A model generated the notes under the pieces. The model saw only the letters and a program-made list of their open reading frames with translations, ran no database searches and was not told the origin of the DNA. 8,798 bases of DNA from a bacterium (GTDB lineage Bacteria; UBP14; UBA6098; B30-G16): contig JALTEE010000178.1 of the NCBI GenBank assembly GCA_027007865.1, positions 1-8,798 of the forward strand, read 5' to 3'. Position numbers and translations under genes: made by a program. This document shows, piece by piece, positions 1 to 5,585 of this stretch (positions are counted from its first letter, which is position 1; each line of letters begins with the position of its first letter).

Positions 1-1428
1 ATTGAATGCCACGCCGATAAAGAACGATGTGGGCGAATCGAGCGGATTTTCGAGCAGGTCTCTGCCATCGTTGAATAACGAAATGAGTTTTACCAATCCG
101 TATGTCGAAATGTCGAAGACGCCGGTTGCGAACGGATAATCGCCGACAGCGGGCGGGTCGCCTCGAAGAGCGAGAATGTTGTCTATCCCGAGTGCATAGG
201 CAGAGAGCAAATCGGACTGCATCCCGATGAGATTTCTGTCCCGCGCCGTGAAGTGCAGCACGATGTCGAGCCCCGTTCTAATTCTAATCGCAGTCGCCAA
301 TCCCAGCGCGGACATTTTCATTCGCGCCATCGGCAAATCGGCAATATTCACGCCGTCTCCGCCGAGTTCCTTAAAATTTCTCGCAGCGCGCACGAGTTCT
401 CCGATTTCGCTTCCACGAGGCGGGTCGAGCTCCATTGTTAAAACAAATCCCGAAGATATTTTTTTCTCTAATGATGTCGGCGCTCGAGGATGATTGCGAG
501 CAGGCGGTTTCTTCGTAATTTCTATTCCCGGAACCAATTTTCGCCTGCGTGGTTTCGCTCCCGATATTGTGCCCGCTATCGCTTCTATATGTTTCGGCGT
601 AGTTCCGCAGCACCCTCCGATGATGTTCAGTCCGCTCGAAACCGCTCTTTTTGCGAACTCGGCGAAATACTCGGGCGTTGCGGGATAGACGAATTTGCCG
701 TCCACAAATGTCGGTTGACCCGCATTGGGCATAGCAGAAATAAATTTTGGAAATACTTTCCCGATTTGTTTTGCCGCGTCGAGTATATCGCGGGGACCTC
801 TGCCGCAGTTTGCACCAGCGACCAAAACTCCGCTGTCATTCATCGCATAACCGATTTCCTCAGGGTCGCTGCCGAGAAGTGTTTTGCCCTCGATGAATGT
901 GAACGATGCCCAGATTGGAATATCCGGCGCAATCTTTCGCGCAACATTTATCCCGACAAGCAGTTCGTTCAAGTCGGAATATGTTTCGAATAGAAATATG
1001 TCCACGCCACCTTCTGACAGTGTTTCGATTTGCTCGCTAAAAATCGCTTCGAGCTCGCTCTGCGAAAGTATTTCCGCACTCTCGAACGGTCTCGTTATCG
1101 GTCCGACATCGCCTGCAATGAAACAATCCTTTTGTGCATCCTTTACTGCTTTCCGTGCAATTCGCACGGCAGCAATATTTATATCGACCGTCTTTGCTCC
1201 AAAATCGTAGTATTTTTCGAGAATGTATCGATTTGCGCCGAATGTGTTCGTTGTAATAATATCGGCACCGGCAGCGAGATAATCGTCGTGAACGCGCTCC
1301 ACCGTTTCGGGATGCGACAGCGAAAGTTCGTCGTAGCAGTGCCCTTTTGAAATGCCGAGCGAATATAGATATGTTCCTGTTGCGCCGTCGGCGACGAGAA
1401 CTCTACTATGTAAAATTTCCGATAACAT
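1..1428 (-). CDS. yitJ: Bifunctional homocysteine S-methyltransferase / 5,10-methylenetetrahydrofolate reductase (3' end cut off)
   Basis: The gene starts at ATG 1428 and runs 476 codons off the left edge, so the C-terminus is missing (YitJ-type proteins are about 610 residues). Residues 1-285 form a homocysteine methyltransferase barrel: DGATGT near the N-terminus, TTNTFGANR, and the three zinc/thiol cysteines C208 (in GANCGRGP) and C273-C274 (in GGCCGTT). After a basic linker, an MTHFR domain begins near residue 322 with MELDPPRG, where E333 sits at the place of the catalytic acid, followed by LALRGDPP. The first domain would transfer a methyl group to homocysteine to make methionine; the second would reduce methylenetetrahydrofolate with a flavin cofactor, both in the cytosol. 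No cobalamin-binding domain is visible in the part seen. No Shine-Dalgarno sequence precedes the ATG. The fusion architecture is clear; which methyl donor it uses is not visible here. Confidence 0.95.
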   Translation of the reverse strand, partial: MLSEILHSRVLVADGATGTYLYSLGISKGHCYDELSLSHPETVERVHDDYLAAGADIITTNTFGANRYILEKYYDFGAKTVDINIAAVRIARKAVKDAQKDCFIAGDVGPITRPFESAEILSQSELEAIFSEQIETLSEGGVDIFLFETYSDLNELLVGINVARKIAPDIPIWASFTFIEGKTLLGSDPEEIGYAMNDSGVLVAGANCGRGPRDILDAAKQIGKVFPKFISAMPNAGQPTFVDGKFVYPATPEYFAEFAKRAVSSGLNIIGGCCGTTPKHIEAIAGTISGAKPRRRKLVPGIEITKKPPARNHPRAPTSLEKKISSGFVLTMELDPPRGSEIGELVRAARNFKELGGDGVNIADLPMARMKMSALGLATAIRIRTGLDIVLHFTARDRNLIGMQSDLLSAYALGIDNILALRGDPPAVGDYPFATGVFDISTYGLVKLISLFNDGRDLLENPLDSPTSFFIGVAFN

Positions 1429-1478
1429 TTTGAAAAAATACACTATATAGATTTTTACGCAAGAATTTAATCTTAATC

Positions 1479-1507
1479 TTGCAATTCGCAAAATCGCGCA
1501 TTATTTT
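1479..1507 (+). promoter_or_regulatory. Candidate sigma70-type promoter for the kinase gene
   Basis: TTGCAA at 1479-1484 and TATTTT at 1502-1507 are separated by 17 bases; each hexamer matches the consensus at 4 of 6 positions. Transcription would start about 30 bases before the ATG at 1543. The whole 114-base divergent gap (1429-1542) is AT-rich and must also hold the promoter of the minus-strand gene. A weak minus-strand candidate (TTGCGA, 16 bases, TAAATT, within 1464-1491) overlaps this one, so the two could compete. No riboswitch-like structure fits in the gap. Confidence 0.35.
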
Positions 1508-1542
1508 TATTGCGTAATAACATTTAACTATCGGGCGAAACA

Positions 1543-2475
1543 ATGATTTACACTCTCACATTAAATCCCGCTCTCGACCGCACAATCTATGTCGAACATC
1601 TTCTCGAACGCGAGAGCATAAAAGTTATACGAGAAGAACGATATGCAGGCGGCAAGGGCATCGATGTATCCCGCGTCATAGCACAATTGGGCGGTGAAAG
1701 CATCGCTATTGCCTTCCTCGGCGGATATGTTGGCAAAGAAATGGAAGGACGCCTGCTCAACGACGGCGTCGCTGGGCATTTCGTATGGACGAAAAGCGGA
1801 ACGCGGACAAATGTCATAGCACATTGCCTCGAAACTGAAAAAGAAATCCGATTCAATTTCCCCGGTCCAAAGATTTCGCCGCAGGAACTTTCCGAAATCG
1901 TCCAGCTATGCCGCAATTTGAAGCCAAAACCGAGTTTCGCAGTGATTTCAGGCAGCGTCCCGCAGGGCGTCGACCCGGTGATATACGAAAATCTTATACT
2001 GACATTCGAATCGCAAGGTGCACGAGTCGTCCTCGATACTTATGGCGAACCGCTTAAAAAGGGACTTCTCGCAACGCCATTTATGATAAAACCCAATCGA
2101 AAGGAACTGTCCGAACTTGTCGGCGGGAATATCGAAACTATCGACGATGCAATATCCGCGAGCGAAAAGATTTTGGAATACACGGAAGTGATAGCGATAT
2201 CGATGGGTGAACGAGGTATTTTGGGCATAACCCGCAGCGACGGCGTGTTCCTTGCAACACCGCCGAAAGTCGATGCTGTGAATACGGTCGGCGCGGGCGA
2301 TTCCGCTGTGGCGGCGATGGTCATCGCTCTGGAAAAAGAACTTCCGATAAAAGAGGTTATTCGATATGGTGCATCGGCAGGAACCGCATCGACACTAACC
2401 GAAGGAACCGCAACAGTAAAATTCGCCGATTTTGAAAGAATATTGGGCGAAACGAAAATCGAGAAAATCGATTAA
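1543..2475 (+). CDS. pfkB: PfkB-family sugar-phosphate kinase (1-phosphofructokinase / Pfk-2-like 6-phosphofructokinase)
   Basis: This 310-residue protein is a full-length ribokinase-fold kinase of the PfkB/FruK/LacC group, which phosphorylates fructose phosphates with ATP in the cytosol. Visible signatures are TLNPALDRT at the N-terminus (D12), AGGKGIDVSR at 35-44, SGSVPQG at 136-142, the nucleotide-site motif KPNRKEL at 183-189, and the anion hole with catalytic base GAGD at 250-253. R88 (in TRTN) and R103 (in EIRF, followed by PG) align with the two arginines that hold fructose 6-phosphate in E. coli Pfk-2, and the C-terminal GTASTLTEGT also resembles Pfk-2. This leans toward 6-phosphofructokinase, although automatic annotation would probably say 1-phosphofructokinase. 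Residue 41 is Asp where most members have Asn. The ribosome binding site (GGGCGA) is weak. No PTS or other sugar gene adjoins it, so the substrate remains open. Confidence 0.9.
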   Translation: MIYTLTLNPALDRTIYVEHLLERESIKVIREERYAGGKGIDVSRVIAQLGGESIAIAFLGGYVGKEMEGRLLNDGVAGHFVWTKSGTRTNVIAHCLETEKEIRFNFPGPKISPQELSEIVQLCRNLKPKPSFAVISGSVPQGVDPVIYENLILTFESQGARVVLDTYGEPLKKGLLATPFMIKPNRKELSELVGGNIETIDDAISASEKILEYTEVIAISMGERGILGITRSDGVFLATPPKVDAVNTVGAGDSAVAAMVIALEKELPIKEVIRYGASAGTASTLTEGTATVKFADFERILGETKIEKID

Positions 2476-2560
2476 GAACAGGTTCCGCAAGTGTTCCGCT
2501 TGACCATTCGCCCATCATACACCCTACTCACATAGCGCCTCGCGGCTCGTTAGGTCGCGC

Positions 2561-2587
2561 CTTATTTTCACGCAAATCGTATATTGC
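2561..2587 (-). pseudogene. Relic resembling the IYDLR segment of a T9SS sorting domain
   Basis: Read on the minus strand, this stretch gives AIYDLRENK. The 14 bases at 2571-2584 are identical to 2959-2972, where the phosphoesterase gene encodes EIYDLRGN in its own sorting domain. The frame continues only to a nearby stop and has no start or upstream domain. It is most simply a scrap of a broken sorting-domain gene, placed immediately beside the palindrome at 2595-2622. The match is short, so chance or codon convergence is possible. Confidence 0.45.
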
Positions 2588-2594
2588 GGTATCC

Positions 2595-2622
2595 GTAGGG
2601 GTTTGGCATGCCAAACCCCTAC
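2595..2622. repeat. Perfect 28-bp palindrome, GTAGGGG type, copy 1
   Basis: The sequence is GTAGGGG, then TTTGG, then centre CATG, and the exact mirror image to CCCCTAC at 2622. Pairing stops at once outside (C2594 faces C2623). It starts exactly 100 bases before the next copy, which has the same ends but a different core. It could form a cruciform in DNA or a hairpin in RNA, but there is no T-tract to make it a standard terminator. Confidence 0.9.
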
Positions 2623-2669
2623 CATAAGAAATCGTGATGGCGCACAATGTAGATTTGTCCGCTCAAATT

Positions 2670-2696
2670 CTATTTCAAATACACAACACGCGTCGT
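2670..2696 (-). pseudogene. Relic resembling the last residues of a T9SS sorting domain
   Basis: On the minus strand this reads TTRVVYLK followed by TAG, nearly the same as the true end of the neighbouring phosphoesterase (TTTKRIVYIR then TAG). The DNA shares TTGTGTAT. It is in the same reading frame as the phosphoesterase, but is separated from it by that gene's own TAG and by a TGA at the centre of the palindrome at 2695-2722. It starts right at the palindrome edge. It could be the older tail of this gene, displaced by repeat insertion, or the end of another lost gene. Confidence 0.5.
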
Positions 2697-2722
2697 AGGG
2701 GCAATTCATGAATTGCCCCTAC
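2695..2722. repeat. Perfect 28-bp palindrome, GTAGGGG type, copy 2
   Basis: It has the same outer arms as copy 1 (GTAGGGG and CCCCTAC) and the same CATG centre, but the core is CAATT/AATTG instead of TTTGG/CCAAA. Both arms have changed together so that symmetry is perfect. On the minus strand, in the frame of the upstream phosphoesterase, its centre contributes a TGA stop. Confidence 0.9.
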
Positions 2723-2736
2723 AAAAATTCGTTTTT

Positions 2737-2763
2737 ACAAGGGCGTATTCGATACGCCCCTAC
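2737..2763. repeat. Imperfect GTAGGGG-type palindrome, copy 3
   Basis: Arms GGGCGTAT (2741-2748) and ATACGCCC (2752-2759) flank the loop TCG. The right end carries the family CCCCTAC, while the left end is degraded to ACAAGGG. On the minus strand its GTAGGGG end supplies the TAG stop codon of the phosphoesterase, so the hairpin lies immediately 3' of that coding region. It could act as a transcript-end or mRNA-stabilising hairpin, but no T-tract follows. Confidence 0.75.
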
Positions 2764-4196
2764 CGTATATACACAATCCGTTTCGTCGTCGTCCGTCCGT
2801 CATCCGTCCTCGCACACACGAGATATATTCCCGATGAGACTGACTGAGCGGGTGTCCAAATATAAACCCCCTGACCTTCTCTTGCGCTTCGGTCTGTCCC
2901 CCTTACCAAGGGGGACAGAGGTGCGTTAGCACCGAAGGGGGTCGCAACAACATTCCCCCGCAAATCGTATATCTCAACCGTTCCATCAACAAGGGAGCAT
3001 GCTCCCTTGTTGACACCGGACAATGTGATTTTCACCGACGAATTGAACGGATTGGGATATGCGGAAATTTTGAACGAGGGCTTTTTATAATTCTGCGTAT
3101 TTACGGAAAGCAACGAGTGCATCGAAAATTCATCGAAAACGGTGCCATCGTCATATCTTGCTGTGAAATGAAGACTATCGCCATTAACATCTATCAGGCA
3201 AAAATGATAGCAGGATTCGGCATAAATTGTCCAGGATTCGGGAGAAACGCCGTATAATGGCGCTCCGCCTCCGCCTGTAACGATATAATATACGCCATCG
3301 ACATAGTTTCTCTCATAATCGTGATTGTGTCCGTTGAAAACGATTGCTACATTATGTTCTACAAATAGCGGGCATAGATATGTCTGTGTTTGTGTGTCGT
3401 TTCCGTGCTCGGTGCCGCAGGTATATGGCGGTCTGTGGAAAAAGACGAATATAAAATCATAGTGCCCATCCGCAGCGGCAAGGTCGGCGGATACAAAATT
3501 ATACTGCTCGCTCCCTGTGGAAATATCCGCATTATTATTCAGGACGACGAAATGGCAGTTGGAATAATCGAATGAATACCACTGCTCGTTTCCCGGCAAT
3601 TCGAACAGCGGGCGAAAAAAAGCATCTACTTCGTCCTCGTGATTTCCGACTGCGGGATAATACGGTGCATTCCCCGCCAATCGAGCAATCGCGCCGAAGA
3701 ATGAATCCCATTCCCAAGCACCGAGCCAACTGTTCCCATCGGTAACCAAATCCCCTGTGTTGAATGCAATGTCCGGCTCGAACGAAGACGCCATATTTGC
3801 GACTGTCTGGTGCTCGCTCTGGTCTGTTCTGGTATCTCCATACGCGACAAATCGGAATGGAACTATCGTATCCGGCGCCGTCCCAAAATGAAATGTGTCG
3901 CTGACAGCGCCATCTATATATACTTGATAGTAATATTGCGTTCGCGGAGAAAGTCTCGTCAATTCCATTTTATGATGAGTGAGCAGGTCGCTCGTCGAAC
4001 TATCGTGTTCGAACGATGAATGGGCATCCCAATATGCCTGTGTTGCCCAGCGAATCCCTGTCGATGTCGGCAAATCGCTCTCGAATGTAACGGTTATTCC
4101 CGTTTCGCTAACGCAGGAAAGATAAGGTCCTCTCGAAATCGACGCAGCAAACAATACTACGATAACCGAAAGAACAAAGGCTAATACAAATTTCAT
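2760..4196 (-). CDS. Secreted purple-acid-phosphatase-like metallophosphoesterase with T9SS C-terminal sorting domain
   Basis: The protein has 478 residues from ATG 4196. This start was chosen because a GGGGGGAT ribosome binding site precedes it and the signal peptide MKFVLAFVLSVIVVLFAAS begins there; an ATG at 4211 lies upstream of that site and would add five residues. Residues 22-106 form a fibronectin-like N-terminal domain as in purple acid phosphatases. The calcineurin-like metal site follows: GDTRTD (D121), GDL (D149), GNHE (N185, H186), HRPPY (H254) and GHNH (H290, H292). Expected activity is hydrolysis of phosphate esters outside the cell or at its surface. The purple-enzyme tyrosine is absent after GDL. 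Residues 376-478 are a PNPFN-type sorting domain that would direct export by T9SS. This domain contains two in-frame repeat segments (residues about 395-404 and 419-444). The substrate is not evident. Confidence 0.93.
   Translation of the reverse strand: MKFVLAFVLSVIVVLFAASISRGPYLSCVSETGITVTFESDLPTSTGIRWATQAYWDAHSSFEHDSSTSDLLTHHKMELTRLSPRTQYYYQVYIDGAVSDTFHFGTAPDTIVPFRFVAYGDTRTDQSEHQTVANMASSFEPDIAFNTGDLVTDGNSWLGAWEWDSFFGAIARLAGNAPYYPAVGNHEDEVDAFFRPLFELPGNEQWYSFDYSNCHFVVLNNNADISTGSEQYNFVSADLAAADGHYDFIFVFFHRPPYTCGTEHGNDTQTQTYLCPLFVEHNVAIVFNGHNHDYERNYVDGVYYIVTGGGGAPLYGVSPESWTIYAESCYHFCLIDVNGDSLHFTARYDDGTVFDEFSMHSLLSVNTQNYKKPSFKISAYPNPFNSSVKITLSGVNKGACSLVDGTVEIYDLRGNVVATPFGANAPLSPLVRGTDRSAREGQGVYIWTPAQSVSSGIYLVCARTDDGRTTTKRIVYIR
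2867..2942. repeat. Compound hairpin repeat inserted in frame in the sorting-domain coding region
   Basis: The core is an 11-bp stem, CTGTCCCCCTT (2894-2904) with its complement at 2908-2918 and loop ACC. An outer 7-bp pair CTTCGGT (2887-2893) / ACCGAAG (2931-2937) encloses it, and a further small stem GGTGC/GCACC (2920-2933) competes with the outer pair. G/C runs (CCCCC at 2867-2871, GGGGG at 2937-2941) mark the ends. It encodes roughly residues 419-444 of the phosphoesterase (including ANAPLSPLVRGT), a stretch without sorting-domain character between YDLRGNVV and VYIW. The element boundaries are my estimate. Confidence 0.65.
2986..3013. repeat. Perfect 28-bp palindrome inside the sorting-domain coding region
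   Basis: TCAACAAGGGAG, centre CATG, and the exact mirror image to 3013; A2985 and C3014 do not pair. It encodes about residues 395-404 of the phosphoesterase (NKGACSLVD) between the beta strand KITLSG and GTVEIYDLRG. It has the same total length and the same CATG centre as the two intergenic palindromes, but its arms are of another sequence type. Confidence 0.9.
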
Positions 4197-4227
4197 ATAA
4201 ATCCCCCCCATAAAAATACTCTAATAT

Positions 4228-4255
4228 ATTATAATAAATCCTTCTCAAAATGCAA
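4228..4255 (-). promoter_or_regulatory. Candidate promoter of the phosphoesterase gene
   Basis: On the minus strand TTGCAT (4255-4250) and a perfect TATAAT (4233-4228) are separated by 16 bases, with a short AT-rich leader of about 25 bases to the start codon. The -35 hexamer is only a half match. The ATG at 4250 on the plus strand lies inside it, which argues against using that ATG as the yraN start. Confidence 0.4.
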
Positions 4256-4294
4256 TTAGAATATTATATTCTCACAGGATTTTTCTGTGATACT

Positions 4295-4675
4295 ATGAAC
4301 AGTCGAAGCGGGAAAAGCATATCGAAAGAGCGCGGCGATATCGGTGAATCGTTTGCCTGCGATTTACTGCGCAAAAAAGGCTATCGGATAATTTCGCGCA
4401 ATTGGCGATGTCGATGGGGCGAAATCGATATCATAGCGCAGGATGGCGATGTTATCGTTTTTGTCGAAGTTAAATCTGCGAAATCTAAATATTTTGGAAA
4501 TCCTGCACGATGGGTAGATAGCAGAAAGCAGTCTCATCTTGTGGAAAGCGCGATGCAATATATTTCCGATGAAATCGGCGAAGATGTTCCTGTCCGCTTC
4601 GATGTTGTCGCTGTCAATTTGAATAAAATGAATGCGGAACATATTATAAATGCTTTTTCTGTTGAATTTGAATAA
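4295..4675 (+). CDS. yraN: YraN / UPF0102 family nuclease-fold protein
   Basis: This 126-residue protein matches the UPF0102 family in length and motifs: GDIGE near residues 14-18, the segment RNWRCRWGEIDIIAQDG (35-51), and FVEVKSA (56-62). E18, D45, E58 and K60 are laid out like a PD-(D/E)XK nuclease site. The family is widespread, is often annotated as a putative endonuclease, and has no firmly settled role known to me. I start at ATG 4295, because the in-frame ATG 4250 has no ribosome binding site and overlaps the opposite promoter. The upstream AGGAT (4276-4280) lies in a small hairpin, TCACAG (4272-4277) pairing with CTGTGA (4285-4290), which could limit translation. It is divergent from the phosphoesterase and convergent with the small membrane-protein genes. 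Confidence 0.9.
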   Translation: MNSRSGKSISKERGDIGESFACDLLRKKGYRIISRNWRCRWGEIDIIAQDGDVIVFVEVKSAKSKYFGNPARWVDSRKQSHLVESAMQYISDEIGEDVPVRFDVVAVNLNKMNAEHIINAFSVEFE

Positions 4676-4699
4676 AAAAAGCCGCCAATCTGGCGGCTT
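4674..4699 (-). terminator. Intrinsic terminator of the mltD-to-small-membrane-protein cluster
   Basis: Minus-strand transcripts meet a 9-bp stem AAGCCGCCA / TGGCGGCTT with a 3-base loop (4688-4690), followed by a run of seven T (4680-4674). It begins about 30 bases after the last stop at 4730. The T-run overlaps the TAA stop of convergent yraN. In the plus direction the stem lacks a T-tract, so it would serve yraN poorly. Confidence 0.85.
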
Positions 4700-4729
4700 G
4701 CAAAATGTTAAACACAAGCAATAAACTTA

Positions 4730-5020
4730 TCATTTATTTCCCGTGTCAATGTTTTTCTCCGCTCCGGTCTCCTTGACATTTCCCACCACAGATTGTTTTA
4801 AAGCGGCATTTTCTTCGCGAAGTCGTTTAACTTTATCTTCTAATTTTTCTCTCTTTCCGCCTTTCATTTTCAAATAAATTCTATACAACGCAGCATACCC
4901 CACAATTTGAAGTAAATACAGTGGTATTAAATATTCCGCTGCTCCCCGATTGCAATCTACTGCAAATATACCGAGCATTATCGAATCTATAACGAGTATC
5001 AATATTATTATTGCAAACAT
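4730..5020 (-). CDS. Small membrane protein with C-terminal leucine zipper (paralog C)
   Basis: This 96-residue protein has no family that I recognise. Two hydrophobic helices (about residues 1-21 and 29-48) are followed by a basic patch (KMKGGKR, 51-57), a zipper with core residues L60, V64, L67, N71 and L74, and a polar tail. By the positive-inside rule both ends would be cytosolic. It aligns without gaps over 34 residues (LYRIYLKMK onward) with the next two genes upstream, so all three are tandem paralogs. The Asn in the zipper core is typical of parallel dimeric zippers. A strong AAGGAGGAT site precedes the ATG. It is the last gene before the terminator, 39 bases after paralog B. PspB has a comparable membrane-plus-coil plan, but I see no sequence motif linking them. 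Confidence 0.85.
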   Translation of the reverse strand: MFAIIILILVIDSIMLGIFAVDCNRGAAEYLIPLYLLQIVGYAALYRIYLKMKGGKREKLEDKVKRLREENAALKQSVVGNVKETGAEKNIDTGNK

Positions 5021-5059
5021 AATTATCCTCCTTCTTACTCTGAGAATATATTATAGAGT

Positions 5060-5302
5060 TTAACTTTCAGTTTCAGCAGCCTCCATCTTTCTGCGCAGTT
5101 CTTCGTTTTCTTTTTGAAGTTGCTCTACTTCATCCAAAAGACTTTCCATTCGTCGCTGCCTTTTCTTCTGGATAATTCTCACGAGTGCGAAAAAAGCAAT
5201 GAAAGTCACCATCCCCGCATTAAGTTTGACAAACGATGGAACTTCTTTCTGAAATAGCACAAAAATATTCAGTCCGATTATTAAAATTATCCAATATGTC
5301 AT
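5060..5302 (-). CDS. Small membrane protein with C-terminal leucine zipper (paralog B)
   Basis: Function unknown. Its 80 residues hold two hydrophobic helices (about 3-17 and 28-44), a strongly basic patch (KKRQRR, 46-51), and a coiled coil to the C-terminus with core residues L55, V59, L62, N66 and L69. It aligns without gaps with its two neighbours from the end of the second helix onward and is the shortest of the three. The Asn at N66 is in the same core position as N71 of paralog C, so B and C could pair. Its ribosome binding site AGGAGGAT lies within the last codons of paralog A, and only two bases separate the A stop from this ATG, which suggests coupled translation. Confidence 0.85.
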   Translation of the reverse strand: MTYWIILIIGLNIFVLFQKEVPSFVKLNAGMVTFIAFFALVRIIQKKRQRRMESLLDEVEQLQKENEELRRKMEAAETES

Positions 5303-5304
5303 AA

Positions 5305-5571
5305 CTAATCCTCCTGGTCTTCCAAATCTTCGTCGGTTAAAACTTCACCCTCGAGTTGTGCAACTCGCATTCTCAAATAGTTGATTTCTTCAAGCAATGA
5401 TTCCGATTTTCTTAACCGCATTTTTCTATAAACTCTATATAAAACAGCCAGAGCAATAAGCAAAATAACATAAGCGTGAACCATTATTACATCGGGGCTG
5501 TCCGGTAGTAAATAATAGGATATAATCATTGATATTGTCAAGATAATTATTAAAAACATCCAAAAAAGCAT
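5305..5571 (-). CDS. Small membrane protein with C-terminal leucine zipper (paralog A)
   Basis: Function unknown. Its 88 residues start at ATG 5571, chosen because AGGAGGAT sits eight to fifteen bases ahead; an in-frame GTG at 5586 would place that site inside the coding region. Two hydrophobic helices (about 3-22 and 30-47) lead to a basic patch (RKMRLRK, 49-55), a zipper with core residues L59, I63, L66, V70 and L73, and a strongly acidic tail (LTDEDLEDQED). Unlike paralogs B and C it has Val, not Asn, at the polar core position, so it may pair differently. It begins 14 bases after the pcm stop and is transcribed with it. Confidence 0.85.
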   Translation of the reverse strand: MLFWMFLIIILTISMIISYYLLPDSPDVIMVHAYVILLIALAVLYRVYRKMRLRKSESLLEEINYLRMRVAQLEGEVLTDEDLEDQED

Positions 5572-5585
5572 TTTTATCCTCCTCA

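Larger units (their letters stand above)
2476..2759. other. Repeat-rich intergenic region without a gene
   Basis: The 284 bases between the kinase stop and the phosphoesterase stop (a convergent pair) contain no convincing gene. They hold two perfect 28-bp palindromes, most of a third imperfect one, and two short minus-strand stretches that read like pieces of T9SS sorting domains; all are listed separately. The first 45 bases after the kinase contain the direct repeat GTTCCGC twice (2482 and 2493 region) but no hairpin with a T-tract, so no intrinsic terminator for the kinase was found. Confidence 0.8.

Noticed and set aside
227..1350. Several open plus-strand frames of 60-167 codons
   Set aside because: They lie antisense to the continuous methyltransferase/reductase frame, which has all family motifs; the plus-strand translations are low-complexity and show no motif.
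1429..1542. SAM or cobalamin riboswitch ahead of the methionine gene
   Set aside because: The divergent gap is 114 bases, AT-rich and without the paired, GC-rich elements needed; no conserved riboswitch core seen on the minus strand.
2595..2763. CRISPR array, because similar palindromes occur at a 100-base interval
   Set aside because: Only the arm ends are shared, the cores differ, there are only two perfect copies and a degraded one, spacing is not regular, and no cas gene is present.
2524..2929. Two small open frames crossing the palindromes (2524-2709 minus, 2708-2929 plus)
   Set aside because: Both begin at the CATG centre of palindrome 2 and consist largely of repeat sequence; no ribosome binding site or family signature, and the plus one runs antisense to the phosphoesterase end.
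2476..3013. Insertion sequence or MITE with transposase
   Set aside because: No transposase frame, no longer terminal inverted repeats and no clear target-site duplication; the TTGTGTAT shared by the two gene tails is better explained by homologous domain ends.
4250..4294. Upstream ATG 4250 as the yraN start
   Set aside because: It lacks a ribosome binding site, overlaps the -35 of the opposite promoter, and adds a hydrophobic N-terminus (MQLEYYILTGFF) not expected in UPF0102 proteins.
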